Below are positions 29,530 to 39,231 of a stretch of DNA of 64,000 bases, in pieces (within the stretch, counting starts at the first letter, position 1; each line of letters opens with the position of its first letter). The notes below the pieces were generated by a model. That model did not search any database. It was given only the letters and a program-made list of their open reading frames with translations, and had not been told where the DNA came from. This DNA is from Peptococcaceae bacterium. GTDB lineage: Bacteria; Bacillota; Dehalobacteriia; UBA4068; JAAVYR01. Made by a program: the position numbers and the translations under genes. The DNA lies in NCBI GenBank assembly GCA_022791255.1, contig JAAVYR010000007.1, forward strand, positions 1-64,000. The letters are read 5' to 3'.

Positions 29530-30366
29530 GTGGAAGGATTGCGGAATGCTAGACGGAAATTGATGATAATCGGTGTTACTGCCTTTATTATCATTTTTTT
29601 GTTCATTGCTTATCATACGGGGCCAAAGCGGGATGATATGTCTGTTGTAGAAAAAATATTCTGCGATGTGATGGCTCCTTTTCAAAACGGCTTGATTTGG
29701 GTAGGAGACCAATTCTCTTCTTTTGGTGGATATTTCACCAGTGTGAAAAATCTAGAGGCAGAAAACCAACACTTAAAAGAAGAAATCTCAGCATTACAAA
29801 AGGAAACCAGCCGTTTAATCGAAGTGGATTTAGAAAACAGCCGTTTGCGGAAGCTCTTAGGTATGTCAGAGCGTCTGGAAAATCGCTTTGCTATGACGGT
29901 AGTACCCGTTATCGCCCGAAACTCCAGCTCTTGGTATAATACGGTTACCATTAAAGGTGGTGCGGACCAGGGCTTTACCAAGGGGATGCCAGTGGTAAAT
30001 GGGGATGGTTTAGTCGGTCGGATTATTTCTGTTAGCGAATATACTTCTGAAGTATTATTGATTTTGGATAAAGACGGTACGGTAGGGGTACTTGTCCAAC
30101 CAAGCCGGACGCCGGGGGTGGTAGAAGGCAAAGGGGATTTGGGTAATCATTTGCAGCTTAATCATGTGCCTTATGACGCTAATATTCAGAAAAATCAGAC
30201 GATTATCTCTTCTGGTCTGGGCGGAATTTATCCTGCTGGGCTGTTGGTCGGCTATATTAGTGAGATACAGACAGCAGCAGGTGGGCTGATGTTAGAGGTT
30301 ACCGTTACGCCCTTTGTAGATTTTGATCGGTTAGAAGAGGTAATGGTGCTGAAGAACAAAGAATAG
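29530..30366 (+). CDS. mreC: Rod shape-determining protein MreC
   Basis: N-terminal TM, coiled coil, VIARNSSSWYNTVTIKGGADQGFTKGMPVVNGDGLVGRI; non-ATG start. Confidence 0.93.
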   Translation: MEGLRNARRKLMIIGVTAFIIIFLFIAYHTGPKRDDMSVVEKIFCDVMAPFQNGLIWVGDQFSSFGGYFTSVKNLEAENQHLKEEISALQKETSRLIEVDLENSRLRKLLGMSERLENRFAMTVVPVIARNSSSWYNTVTIKGGADQGFTKGMPVVNGDGLVGRIISVSEYTSEVLLILDKDGTVGVLVQPSRTPGVVEGKGDLGNHLQLNHVPYDANIQKNQTIISSGLGGIYPAGLLVGYISEIQTAAGGLMLEVTVTPFVDFDRLEEVMVLKNKE

Positions 30367-30409
30367 TAGCGATCTATTTTGGTATTGTTAATGGTGGTTG
30401 GGAGAAACC

Positions 30410-30910
30410 ATGAAAAGAAAATTTACATTATTTTTTATTGCATGTTGTATCATCATATTGTCAGAAACTTGGCTGCCTCATATTCGTATTTGTGGGGTGC
30501 AGCCCGATTTACTGCTTCTGTATATTGTTTTTTTAGGTGTTTTAGAAGGGCCTGTTTATGGAGGTATTGCCGGCGGTATTCTAGGGCTCCTTAGTGACGT
30601 AATGATTGGACAATATATCGGTCTGGGGATGCTAGGTCGGATATTAGCAGGCATTGTTGCTGGATACCTGGGCGAAAAGTTTTATCGAGATAATTATTGG
30701 ATACCTATCGCCGCCACTGTGCTTGCTGTAGCTATTACAGAGATTATCTTTTGGTTTGGGGCAAATCTTTTAGGTTGGCAGCTTTCTCTTTGGGGTTATA
30801 CATTGCCTTATATATTGGTGGCTTCTCTCTATAATGGGATTTTGGCTCCATTCTTATATGTATTATTTTATTTTTGTTATGAAAATGGTTGGTTAAAAAA
30901 ACCGATGTGA
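30410..30910 (+). CDS. mreD: Rod shape-determining protein MreD
   Basis: Multi-TM, QPDLLLLYIVFLGVLEGPVYGGIAGGILGLLSDVMIG; between mreC and mrdA; ATG at 30410. Confidence 0.9.
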   Translation: MKRKFTLFFIACCIIILSETWLPHIRICGVQPDLLLLYIVFLGVLEGPVYGGIAGGILGLLSDVMIGQYIGLGMLGRILAGIVAGYLGEKFYRDNYWIPIAATVLAVAITEIIFWFGANLLGWQLSLWGYTLPYILVASLYNGILAPFLYVLFYFCYENGWLKKPM

Positions 30911-30944
30911 TTGATATTGGCTAGCAGAGGGGAGGGGAAGCCTC

Positions 30945-32855
30945 TTGTCCGAATTAGAAAATAAAAAAAATGCAGAACATACTTTTAAATTTAAGACCAT
31001 TGGTATTTTTTTAGGGATTTGTCTTGCTGTGCTTACGGGGCGACTGTTCTTTCTGCAAGTGGTGATGGCCGATGAATACACTACTATGTCAGACCGTAAC
31101 CAAATTCGTATTTTATCGACGCCTGCCAGACGAGGCAATATCTATGATAAAAATATGAAGGAATTGGCTATTAGTAAGCCTATCTATGCGGTGGCGTTGA
31201 TTTCTACTGAAATCGATGATAAAGAAGAGGTTGCGAAAACTTTAGCCAGTTTATTGCAGGACCCAGAAATCACACCGGAATTTATCTTAGATAAAATTAA
31301 AAATCATGTGCGCAGTTATGAGCCTATTATTATCAAGCGGTTTGCTTATGAAGAGGGCTTAAGCATTATTACTCAAATAGAAGAAATGCGGGTGGATTTA
31401 CCAGGGGTTATGATTATGGAAGAACCAACCCGATATTATCCTATGGGGTCTCTTGCCGGACAAGTTATCGGCACGGTTGGTCTGATTAGTGCAGAAGAAC
31501 AAGACCTAGTAGAAAATTATGGTTATAGCTATAATGATTGGGTTGGAAAGACGGGTTTGGAAAAAACCATGGAGCGCTTTACTGTAGATGGTAAAGAAAT
31601 TGGATTACGTGGGAAAAAAGGCGCACAAAAGGTAGAAGTAAACGCGAAACACCGTCCGGTCGCCACCAGAAGCACACAAGACGCTGTGACAGGGAACTCT
31701 ATCAAACTGACCCTTGATAGTAATTTGCAGCGTGTTATGGAAGAAACGCTGGTGGAGGTTATCACCAAGATCCAAAAAACGAGACCGAAGGCTCAGGCAG
31801 GAGCTGCCGTTCTCATTGATGTAAAAACCGGTGGGGTCTTGGCCATGGTTAGTTATCCATTTATGGATCCAAATGATTTTGCTACTGGCCTTTCTAAGGA
31901 AAAGACCGAATACTATTGGGATGAGAATTTAAAGCCTATGTTCAATAGGGCTATTTCTGGGACTTATCCGCCGGGTTCTACTTTTAAAATGGTAACAGCG
32001 GTGGCGGCTGTGGCGTTTGGTGATTGGGACCCCAATGAGCGTATTAACTGTACGCCTTCTGCTTGGGTGCAGCCCAAAGCAAAGTGTCCTCGTGCCCATG
32101 GCAATGTCAATATGTATGAAGCTTTGGGGGTATCTTGCAATAATTATTTCCAGGAAATTGCCAAACGGGCGGGGAATGACGCCTTGTATCAGGCTGGTTG
32201 GCAATTAGGTCTGGGCCATGCTACTGGTATTGATTTACCAGGGGAAGCAGAGGGGCTTTTACCCAACGAGGAGTGGAAAAACCAACGCTTTACCGGCTGG
32301 GAACAGCAATGGCGGCTCTATGATACTTATTACATGTCTATGGGCCAGGGATATAATTTGCTGACACCCATTCAAATGGCTAATTACATTGCTACCATCG
32401 CTAATGGTGGGAAAAATATGCAGCCTCACTTAGTAGACCAAGTGCTGACAGAAGACGGTATCGCCATCTGGACTTTTGAGCCAGTCGTGCAGGGAACATT
32501 AGATATTACCCCAGAACAGCTTTCTGCTGTGCAGCGTGCTATGTTGGAGGTATCTACTGGACGGAATGGGACGGCTCGAAGCCTTTTTGCTAATTTCCCA
32601 GCTGATATTAAAGTAGCTGCAAAAACCGGGACAGCCCAAACGGGTCTGGTAGGCGATGATAAGGATAAAGATTATCATGGTATCTTTGTGGCATATGCTC
32701 CTTATGATGACCCGCAGATTGCTTTTGCTGGTGTTATGGAGTATGGATTTCATGGTGGGTCTTCTATGGGTTTGGTTTGCAAAGCGGTCTTTGAAGAGTA
32801 TTTTGGACTAAACAGTGTGCCCCTTCCTGATGAATTGCCAGAGTCTATGGAATAG
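30945..32855 (+). CDS. mrdA: Penicillin-binding protein 2
   Basis: TPARRGNIYDKNMKELAIS; SGTYPPGSTFKM (SxxK); SCNNYF (SxN); AAKTGTAQT (KTG). Confidence 0.95.
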   Translation: MSELENKKNAEHTFKFKTIGIFLGICLAVLTGRLFFLQVVMADEYTTMSDRNQIRILSTPARRGNIYDKNMKELAISKPIYAVALISTEIDDKEEVAKTLASLLQDPEITPEFILDKIKNHVRSYEPIIIKRFAYEEGLSIITQIEEMRVDLPGVMIMEEPTRYYPMGSLAGQVIGTVGLISAEEQDLVENYGYSYNDWVGKTGLEKTMERFTVDGKEIGLRGKKGAQKVEVNAKHRPVATRSTQDAVTGNSIKLTLDSNLQRVMEETLVEVITKIQKTRPKAQAGAAVLIDVKTGGVLAMVSYPFMDPNDFATGLSKEKTEYYWDENLKPMFNRAISGTYPPGSTFKMVTAVAAVAFGDWDPNERINCTPSAWVQPKAKCPRAHGNVNMYEALGVSCNNYFQEIAKRAGNDALYQAGWQLGLGHATGIDLPGEAEGLLPNEEWKNQRFTGWEQQWRLYDTYYMSMGQGYNLLTPIQMANYIATIANGGKNMQPHLVDQVLTEDGIAIWTFEPVVQGTLDITPEQLSAVQRAMLEVSTGRNGTARSLFANFPADIKVAAKTGTAQTGLVGDDKDKDYHGIFVAYAPYDDPQIAFAGVMEYGFHGGSSMGLVCKAVFEEYFGLNSVPLPDELPESME

Positions 32856-32990
32856 TCTTCTCATTTGCCATTTTTTTCTAGTTTTTTAATAATATAGAGA
32901 AAAGGCCTTTGTACTCTAGGGATTTTCATTAAATCTGTCAGAATTTGTTTTTATTTGCGGTGGCAGAGAAAGCAGGAATTTTTTTCTGTT

Positions 32991-33018
32991 TTGTAGAAAT
33001 GGTAAAAGGTGTTATAAT
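32991..33018 (+). promoter_or_regulatory. Candidate minCDE promoter
   Basis: TTGTAG - 16 bp - TATAAT. Confidence 0.5.
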
Positions 33019-33067
33019 AAAGTTGTATTTTGTTAGATACCGTGAAGTCTTATGGAGGATAGGGCGA

Positions 33068-33448
33068 ATGAACCAGTTTTTGGCGGAAAATTTAGATAAT
33101 GAAAAGACATTGCTGCTGCAAAAAACATTGCGTTCCGGGCAAAGCATTCACTATGATGGTAATGTAGTGGTGTTGGGAGATGTGAACCCTGGCGCGGAAA
33201 TCGTAGCGGCAGGACATATTGTGGTGTTTGGAGCTCTTAGAGGTGTGGTTCATGCTGGGGCTAGTGGAGAAGCAGGGGCTACCGTTACAGCCTTTTCTTT
33301 GGCACCGACCCAGTTGCGTATCGCAAGTTTAATTACCCGTCCGCCAGACGGCGCTGTGGTAGTTTTTCCGGAACACCCGGAAATCGCAAAAATCAAAGAT
33401 GGTTCCGTCGTGATAGAGCGATTTTTGCCGGGTAGTGAAAAAGCATAA
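33068..33448 (+). CDS. minC: MinC C-terminal-domain-only protein (septum site determination)
   Basis: LRSGQSIHYDGNVVVLGDVNPGAEIVAAGHIVVFGALRGVVHAGASG is the MinC beta-helix; start ATG 33068 gives 126 aa; followed by minD-minE. Confidence 0.88.
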   Translation: MNQFLAENLDNEKTLLLQKTLRSGQSIHYDGNVVVLGDVNPGAEIVAAGHIVVFGALRGVVHAGASGEAGATVTAFSLAPTQLRIASLITRPPDGAVVVFPEHPEIAKIKDGSVVIERFLPGSEKA

Positions 33449-33484
33449 AATTTTATGGAGATAAATAAAAGGAGGATAATCTGA

Positions 33485-34276
33485 ATGGGTGAGGTAATCG
33501 TAGTAACATCTGGTAAAGGCGGCGTTGGGAAAACGACCACAAGTGCAAATATCGGCACTGGGCTTGCCGCTTTAGGGCATAAGGTGGCCATGCTGGATAC
33601 TGATATTGGCTTGAGAAATCTTGATGTTGTCATGGGCTTGGAAAATAGAATTGTTTATGATATTGTTGATGTGGTAAGGGAAAATTGTCGCTTAAAACAA
33701 GCGATGATTAAAGATAAACGGTTTGAAAACCTCTATCTTTTACCAGCTGCGCAAACCAAAGATAAGACAGCTGTCAATGAAGACCAAATGCGGGATTTAT
33801 GCGCTAAGCTGAAAGATGAATTTGACTATATTATCATTGACTGTCCAGCGGGGATTGAGCATGGTTTCAAAAGTGCTATTGCCGGTGCAGAACAGGCTAT
33901 TGTTGTAACGACACCGGAAGTTTCTGCTGTTCGCGACGCAGATAGAATTATAGGTCTATTAGAAGCAGCCGGGCTAAAATCTCCGAAACTGATTGTAAAC
34001 AGGATTAGAACCAAGATGGTAAAAACCGGGGATATGATGTCTGTAGAAGATATGCTGGATATTTTGGCAATTGACCTTTTGGGCATTGTACCGGATGACG
34101 ACTCCATCGTTATCTCTACAAATAAAGGGGAACCGGCAGTTCTTGATGATAAGTCTAGAGCTGGACAAGCTTACCGAAATATTGCAGCAAGAATTACTGG
34201 CAAAGAAGTGCCTTTGATGTCTTTGGAAGAGTCTACAGGCTTCTTTGACAAAATTCGCAGCATTTTCAGTAAGTAG
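33485..34276 (+). CDS. minD: Septum site-determining ATPase MinD
   Basis: VVTSGKGGVGKTTTSANIGTGLA; IIDCPAGIEHGF; C-terminal amphipathic helix. Confidence 0.97.
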   Translation: MGEVIVVTSGKGGVGKTTTSANIGTGLAALGHKVAMLDTDIGLRNLDVVMGLENRIVYDIVDVVRENCRLKQAMIKDKRFENLYLLPAAQTKDKTAVNEDQMRDLCAKLKDEFDYIIIDCPAGIEHGFKSAIAGAEQAIVVTTPEVSAVRDADRIIGLLEAAGLKSPKLIVNRIRTKMVKTGDMMSVEDMLDILAIDLLGIVPDDDSIVISTNKGEPAVLDDKSRAGQAYRNIAARITGKEVPLMSLEESTGFFDKIRSIFSK

Positions 34277-34293
34277 TAAAGGAGGAACCATAG

Positions 34294-34569
34294 ATGGCTT
34301 TTACAGATGTGATTAACCGTATATTCGGAAAGGATGGTAACGGTAGTAAAGATGTAGCGAAGGAACGCCTCCGTTTGGTGCTTGTTCATGATAGAGCGAA
34401 TATGTCTCAGGAAGTAATGGATCATTTGCGGGAAGATTTAATTGCTGTTATCAACAAGTATATGGAAATCGACCAAGATGCTTTGGAAGTGTCTATGAAT
34501 AATGAGGATGGTACGGCTTCTCTGGTGGCAAATATTCCTATCTTGAGTGTAAAGAGAAATATCAGCTAG
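34294..34569 (+). CDS. minE: Cell division topological specificity factor MinE
   Basis: AKERLRLVLVHDRANMSQEVMDHLREDLIAVINKYMEID. Confidence 0.95.
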   Translation: MAFTDVINRIFGKDGNGSKDVAKERLRLVLVHDRANMSQEVMDHLREDLIAVINKYMEIDQDALEVSMNNEDGTASLVANIPILSVKRNIS

Positions 34570-34751
34570 CAGCATACATAGAGATAGCTGGTGAAAAGGA
34601 TATCAGAATGGCAAACAAAAGTAATGATAAAAAATTATTTTTGTTTGCCATTTTTCTTGTTTTGGGGTACACTAATATACATAAAATTCTTAAAAAAACA
34701 GTAAATATGATATCTTTTGTTGAGATATGTAAAGGGAAACTGTAAAGATAG

Positions 34752-35924
34752 GTGGCAGTTACATTCGTGATAGAAAAAAGATACTTAAAAAATATAGATT
34801 GGATTTTTGTAGCCATGGTAGCGGCCCTTTTGGTTATCAATTTGGTAGTGTTAAAAAGTGCCTCTACCAATGTAAGCAGTGATAGCTTTTATTATGTGAA
34901 ACGGCAATTTCTCTGGATTTGTCTGGGGCTGGTTGCCTTGGTGGCGGTGCTATTTTTTGATTATCAATATTTTGCCCGTATTTCTTTTTTGATTTATGGG
35001 TTTAATCTATTGTTACTGGTTGGGGTATTATTTATGCCGGCCCAAAAGGGTGCGCATCGTTGGTATGATTTGGGCTTTATGGATTTTCAGCCATCAGAGC
35101 TTGCTAAAATCCTGATGATTATTTGCTTTGCTTGTTTTCTGGCGAAACGAGAACATGAAATGGGTGAATGGAAAAATATCTTAGCAGCCTTTGCCTTTAT
35201 GGGACTGCCGATGCTGCTTATTTTTGCAGAACCGGACTTAGGGACTTCTCTGGTGTTTGTTGCTATTCTGTTTGCCATGCTCTGGGTAGGTGGCTTGCCG
35301 CCGAAAATTATGCTTTGGTTTATCTTGATTATTTTATTTGTGGTGCTGTTTATTTTCTTTGTCTTGTTCTTTTATACAGATGGCTATCAGCATTTGCCAG
35401 AGGAGTTGCCTTGGTTTATTCCGCTAAAAGGATATCAGCTGACGCGGTTGATTATTTTTATTAATCCAGAAATGGACCCTCTAGATGCAGGATACCATAT
35501 GATACAATCTGAGATTGCCATTGGTTCTGGTGGTTTTTGGGGCAAAGGTTATGGCAAAGGTTCTCAGGTTCAGGGGAATTTCCTGCCAGAGCACCATACA
35601 GACTTTATTTTCTCCGTAGGGGGAGAAGAGTTTGGCTTTGTGGGCAGCTTTCTGCTTTTGGCTCTATACTTTGGCATTTTAGGACGGGCTGTGATGATTG
35701 CCTATCGAGCGAAGGATTTATTAGGTAGTTTAATTGTCATAGGTGTTGCCGCGATGTTTGGCTTCCAGATATTTATTAATGCGGGTATGACCATTGGTAT
35801 CATGCCGATTACGGGTCTTCCAATGCCCTTCTTAAGCTATGGGGGCAGTAGTATGCTTATTAATATGCTGGCATTAGGACTGGTGCTTAATGTGAATATG
35901 CGGTCGGCGCAGCGGTTATTTTAA
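34752..35924 (+). CDS. rodA: Rod shape-determining protein RodA (SEDS family)
   Basis: GAHRWYDLGFMDFQPSELAKI; EHHTDFIFSVGGEEFGFVGS; PITGLPMPFLSYGGSS; start GTG 34752 or GTG 34767. Confidence 0.94.
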   Translation: MAVTFVIEKRYLKNIDWIFVAMVAALLVINLVVLKSASTNVSSDSFYYVKRQFLWICLGLVALVAVLFFDYQYFARISFLIYGFNLLLLVGVLFMPAQKGAHRWYDLGFMDFQPSELAKILMIICFACFLAKREHEMGEWKNILAAFAFMGLPMLLIFAEPDLGTSLVFVAILFAMLWVGGLPPKIMLWFILIILFVVLFIFFVLFFYTDGYQHLPEELPWFIPLKGYQLTRLIIFINPEMDPLDAGYHMIQSEIAIGSGGFWGKGYGKGSQVQGNFLPEHHTDFIFSVGGEEFGFVGSFLLLALYFGILGRAVMIAYRAKDLLGSLIVIGVAAMFGFQIFINAGMTIGIMPITGLPMPFLSYGGSSMLINMLALGLVLNVNMRSAQRLF

Positions 35925-35959
35925 AGTGTTTTCTTTCAGGAAAGATAGGTGACAGTAAA

Positions 35960-36454
35960 ATGGGGAAATCGTCAACGAAGGCAGAAGATAAAACCAATGT
36001 GATGCGCATACTTGATCAAAAGGGAGTGCCGTATTGTCATTATTGTTATGTAGGAACTGGTGCTATTAGTGGTGTAGAGGTAGCGCAGGCACTAAATGAA
36101 GATGTACGCAGAGTTTTTAAGACATTGGTGACCTCTGCAAAAAGTAAGAAGAATTATGTGTTTATGGTTCCTGTTGCGGAAGAGCTAGACTTGAAGAAGG
36201 CGGCAAAGGCTGTAGGGGAAAAAAGCATTGAAATGGTAAAGTCCAAGGATTTGTTAGGGCTTACTGGTTATATCCACGGGGGTTGCTCTCCCATTGGTAT
36301 GAAAAAATATTTTGATACGGTTATCGATATTGCAGTGCTAGACCAGGAAAAAATTATTTTTAGCGGGGGTAAAATCGGTTATCAGGTGGAGCTATCTCCA
36401 GCGGATTTAAAACAAGTAATTCCTTATCAAGTAAACGATATCACCGTATCATAA
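35960..36454 (+). CDS. ybaK: Cys-tRNA(Pro)/Cys-tRNA(Cys) deacylase YbaK/EbsC family
   Basis: FKTLVTSAKSKKNYVFMVPVAEELDLKKAAKAVGEKSIEMVKSKDLLGLTGYIHGGCSPIGMKK. Confidence 0.93.
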   Translation: MGKSSTKAEDKTNVMRILDQKGVPYCHYCYVGTGAISGVEVAQALNEDVRRVFKTLVTSAKSKKNYVFMVPVAEELDLKKAAKAVGEKSIEMVKSKDLLGLTGYIHGGCSPIGMKKYFDTVIDIAVLDQEKIIFSGGKIGYQVELSPADLKQVIPYQVNDITVS

Positions 36455-36523
36455 CGGTACTGTGGTATATTCAGACGGGACGGACATATATATAATAAAA
36501 AAGCCTGTCTGGAGTGATGAAAT

Positions 36524-37219
36524 ATGGGACAATTAAAAGATTTTACGATGAGTGCAGCAGCAGAACATGGGAGAGAACCGTTCAGCAGAAGAGGCAGGAG
36601 GAGCCAGCGGCCGCAATCTTTGCGGATGAGCCTGTGGCTGAAACAGGTGGTTTGGTGCTGTATGATTTTTGCAGCGGTATCTGGTATCGTTAAAATGGAT
36701 AATGACTGGAGTCGGAATGTACAACAATTATTATTCAACCATTTGAATATGGAGACAGACTTGTTGCCAGTATTGCAGCCGCTGTATTTTCAAGGAGAGC
36801 AGCCGCCGGTGGAAAATAACGGTGTGGTTGCAAATGGTGACGCTGACCAGAAGGATAATCTTTCTTTGCTTGTACCTATCAGCGGCATTGTATTAAAAAA
36901 CTTTACTCCGACAGATGATGGCAACATGGTGGTAGATAGCATTACCATTAAGACGCCAGAAGGGGGAAAGCTCATTAATGCCTGTGCCGGGCAAGTGGCG
37001 ACCATCGTGGGGGATGTGGGCAATTGGCAGGTGACTGTTACCTGTGAAAATGGTTGGAAAATGGTATATAGCGGACTAAAAGATTTATCGGTAACAGCAG
37101 GGCAGCAGATTGCTGCTGGAACAGTGCTGGGTAATGCTGTAGAAGGAGAAGTGAAATTTGCGCTTTATCAGGGAGATGTTCCGGTAGACCCCATGGCATA
37201 TTTTTTAGTTAATCAATAA
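36524..37219 (+). CDS. Membrane-anchored degenerate LytM/M23-domain protein (SpoIVFA-like)
   Basis: TM near residues 40-60; LINACAGQVATIVGDVGNWQVTVTCENGWKMVYSGLKDLSVTAGQQIAAGTVLGNAVEGEVKFALYQGDVPVDPMAYF; no LytM His/Asp ligands. Confidence 0.7.
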   Translation: MGQLKDFTMSAAAEHGREPFSRRGRRSQRPQSLRMSLWLKQVVWCCMIFAAVSGIVKMDNDWSRNVQQLLFNHLNMETDLLPVLQPLYFQGEQPPVENNGVVANGDADQKDNLSLLVPISGIVLKNFTPTDDGNMVVDSITIKTPEGGKLINACAGQVATIVGDVGNWQVTVTCENGWKMVYSGLKDLSVTAGQQIAAGTVLGNAVEGEVKFALYQGDVPVDPMAYFLVNQ

Positions 37220-37231
37220 AGGTAAGAATAA

Positions 37232-37272
37232 GGCAAGACCTGAGAGAAAACATTTCAGGTTTTGCTTTTATT
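37232..37272 (+). terminator. Terminator
   Basis: GCAAGACCTGA...TTCAGGTTTTGC followed by T-rich stretch. Confidence 0.7.
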
Positions 37273-37362
37273 TTTAGAGGATTTTCGGGACAGGAGAGGG
37301 AATTTATTATAGTTTATAAAAATGCTTTATATGGGAAAAGAATAAATATAGGAGGACCGCAA

Positions 37363-39231
37363 ATGGTCGTATTAAAAGAACGAATTACCCAAGAATTATT
37401 GCCTTTTGTGACGCGGCCAGGGCAATACATCGGTGGTGAATATAATCAAGTGGTAAAGGATTGGGAAAGCACAAGGGTAAAAATGGCCTTTCTCTTTCCG
37501 GATACTTATGAAATTGGTATGTCTTTTGTGGGCATGCGTATTTTATATCATGCAGTAAATAGCCAGCCTGATTTTCTTTTAGAACGCAGCTTTGCGCCGC
37601 TAGTGGATATGGAAGAACGCATGCGGGAAAAGCAGATCCCTCTTTTTACCTGGGAAAGTGGACGAGCTGTAAAAGATTTTGATGTAGTGGGGTTTACGCT
37701 GCAATATGAAATGAGCTACAGTAATATCTTAAATATGCTAGATTTGTCCGGTATTCCGCTTTTAGCCGAAGATAGAACAGATGGGCCTTTGGTAGTAGCT
37801 GGGGGGCCTGGCGCTTTTAATCCAGAACCGGTTGCTGATTTTTTTGATTTATTTATGCTGGGTGAAGGAGAGGAATTATTACCGGAATTATTGGCCGCCT
37901 ATGCCGAAAGTAAAGAGGCTGGTGAAAGCAAAGAAGTCTTTTTGCAGAAAGCAGCTCAAATTCCTGGTATCTATGTGCCCAGTCTTTATCAGGTGACTTA
38001 CCAAGAAGATGGGACTATCAAGGAAATCCTGCCTCTGGGCGACGCGCCGGCTGTTGTATATAAACGGGTGTTGCCAGATATGGATCTTGCCGTCTACCCA
38101 GATAAAGAATTAGTGCCCCTAACCCAAGTGGTTCACGACCGTCTTGTCTTAGAAGTTATGCGAGGGTGCACCAGAGGCTGCCGTTTTTGTCAGGCGGGGA
38201 TTATCTATCGTCCAGTAAGAGAAAAAACAGTGGCAAAGCTTATCCAACAGGCAGACGCTTTGTTGGAAAGCAGCGGCTATGAAGAAATGGGATTGATGTC
38301 TCTCTCCACTGCGGACTATAGCTGCGTCAATGAACTAATCGGGGAACTGCTGGACCGCTATAGTAAGGAAGGAGTGGGGGTTTCTTTGCCTTCCCTTCGG
38401 GTGGACGCGTTCTCTGTAGATTTAGCAGAAAAGGTGCAGCAGGTGCGGAAAAGCGGCTTGACTTTTGCCCCAGAGGCTGGTACTCAAAGAATGCGCAATG
38501 TTATCAACAAAGGGGTAACAGAAGAACATGTGCTCACTGCTACCAAAGCAGCATTTTCTCAAGGCTGGACGCAAATTAAACTGTATTTTATGATAGGGTT
38601 GCCTACGGAAACCAAAGAGGATTTAGATGGTATCATCGACCTTGCTGTGAAGGTGCTGCAAAACGGTAAAGAAATCGCCAGAGAAAAAGGTATCAAAAAA
38701 CCACTGAAGGTATCGGTCAGTGTTTCTTCCTTTGTGCCCAAAAGTCATACGCCATTTCAATGGTTTGGGCAAAACACTTTAGCAGAGTTAAAAGAAAAGC
38801 AGCACTACTTAAAGGAACAGGCAAAGCAATATAAAAATCTTTCTTTAAACTATCATCAGTCCGAGGTCAGTTTTTTAGAGGCGGCTTTTTCTCGGGGAGA
38901 CCGCCGGCTGGGGCAAGTACTCCTCAAGGCTTGGGAAATGGGCTGCAAGTTTGATGGTTGGACAGAGCATTTCAAATATGAGACTTGGCTTGCAGCGTTT
39001 GCGGCTTGTGGTTATACGCCGGAATTTTTCGCTTATCGGGAAATGGGAAAAGAGGAGGTATTGCCTTGGCAGCATCTTTCTTGTGGGGTAAGCCAAAAAT
39101 GGCTATGGCATGAATGGGAAAAGGCCTTATCTGAGGACCTTACTGCTGATTGCCGTCATAATCCTTGCAGTGGCTGTGGCGTCTGTCCCAAACTAGGTGT
39201 TGACAATGATTTGAAAGGAGCAAGCAAATGA
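37363..39231 (+). CDS. B12-binding-domain radical SAM protein (TIGR03960-like)
   Basis: FPDTYEIGMSFVGMRILYHAVN; RGCTRGCRFCQAGIIYRPVREK; paired with the downstream DUF2344 protein. Confidence 0.92.
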   Translation: MVVLKERITQELLPFVTRPGQYIGGEYNQVVKDWESTRVKMAFLFPDTYEIGMSFVGMRILYHAVNSQPDFLLERSFAPLVDMEERMREKQIPLFTWESGRAVKDFDVVGFTLQYEMSYSNILNMLDLSGIPLLAEDRTDGPLVVAGGPGAFNPEPVADFFDLFMLGEGEELLPELLAAYAESKEAGESKEVFLQKAAQIPGIYVPSLYQVTYQEDGTIKEILPLGDAPAVVYKRVLPDMDLAVYPDKELVPLTQVVHDRLVLEVMRGCTRGCRFCQAGIIYRPVREKTVAKLIQQADALLESSGYEEMGLMSLSTADYSCVNELIGELLDRYSKEGVGVSLPSLRVDAFSVDLAEKVQQVRKSGLTFAPEAGTQRMRNVINKGVTEEHVLTATKAAFSQGWTQIKLYFMIGLPTETKEDLDGIIDLAVKVLQNGKEIAREKGIKKPLKVSVSVSSFVPKSHTPFQWFGQNTLAELKEKQHYLKEQAKQYKNLSLNYHQSEVSFLEAAFSRGDRRLGQVLLKAWEMGCKFDGWTEHFKYETWLAAFAACGYTPEFFAYREMGKEEVLPWQHLSCGVSQKWLWHEWEKALSEDLTADCRHNPCSGCGVCPKLGVDNDLKGASK

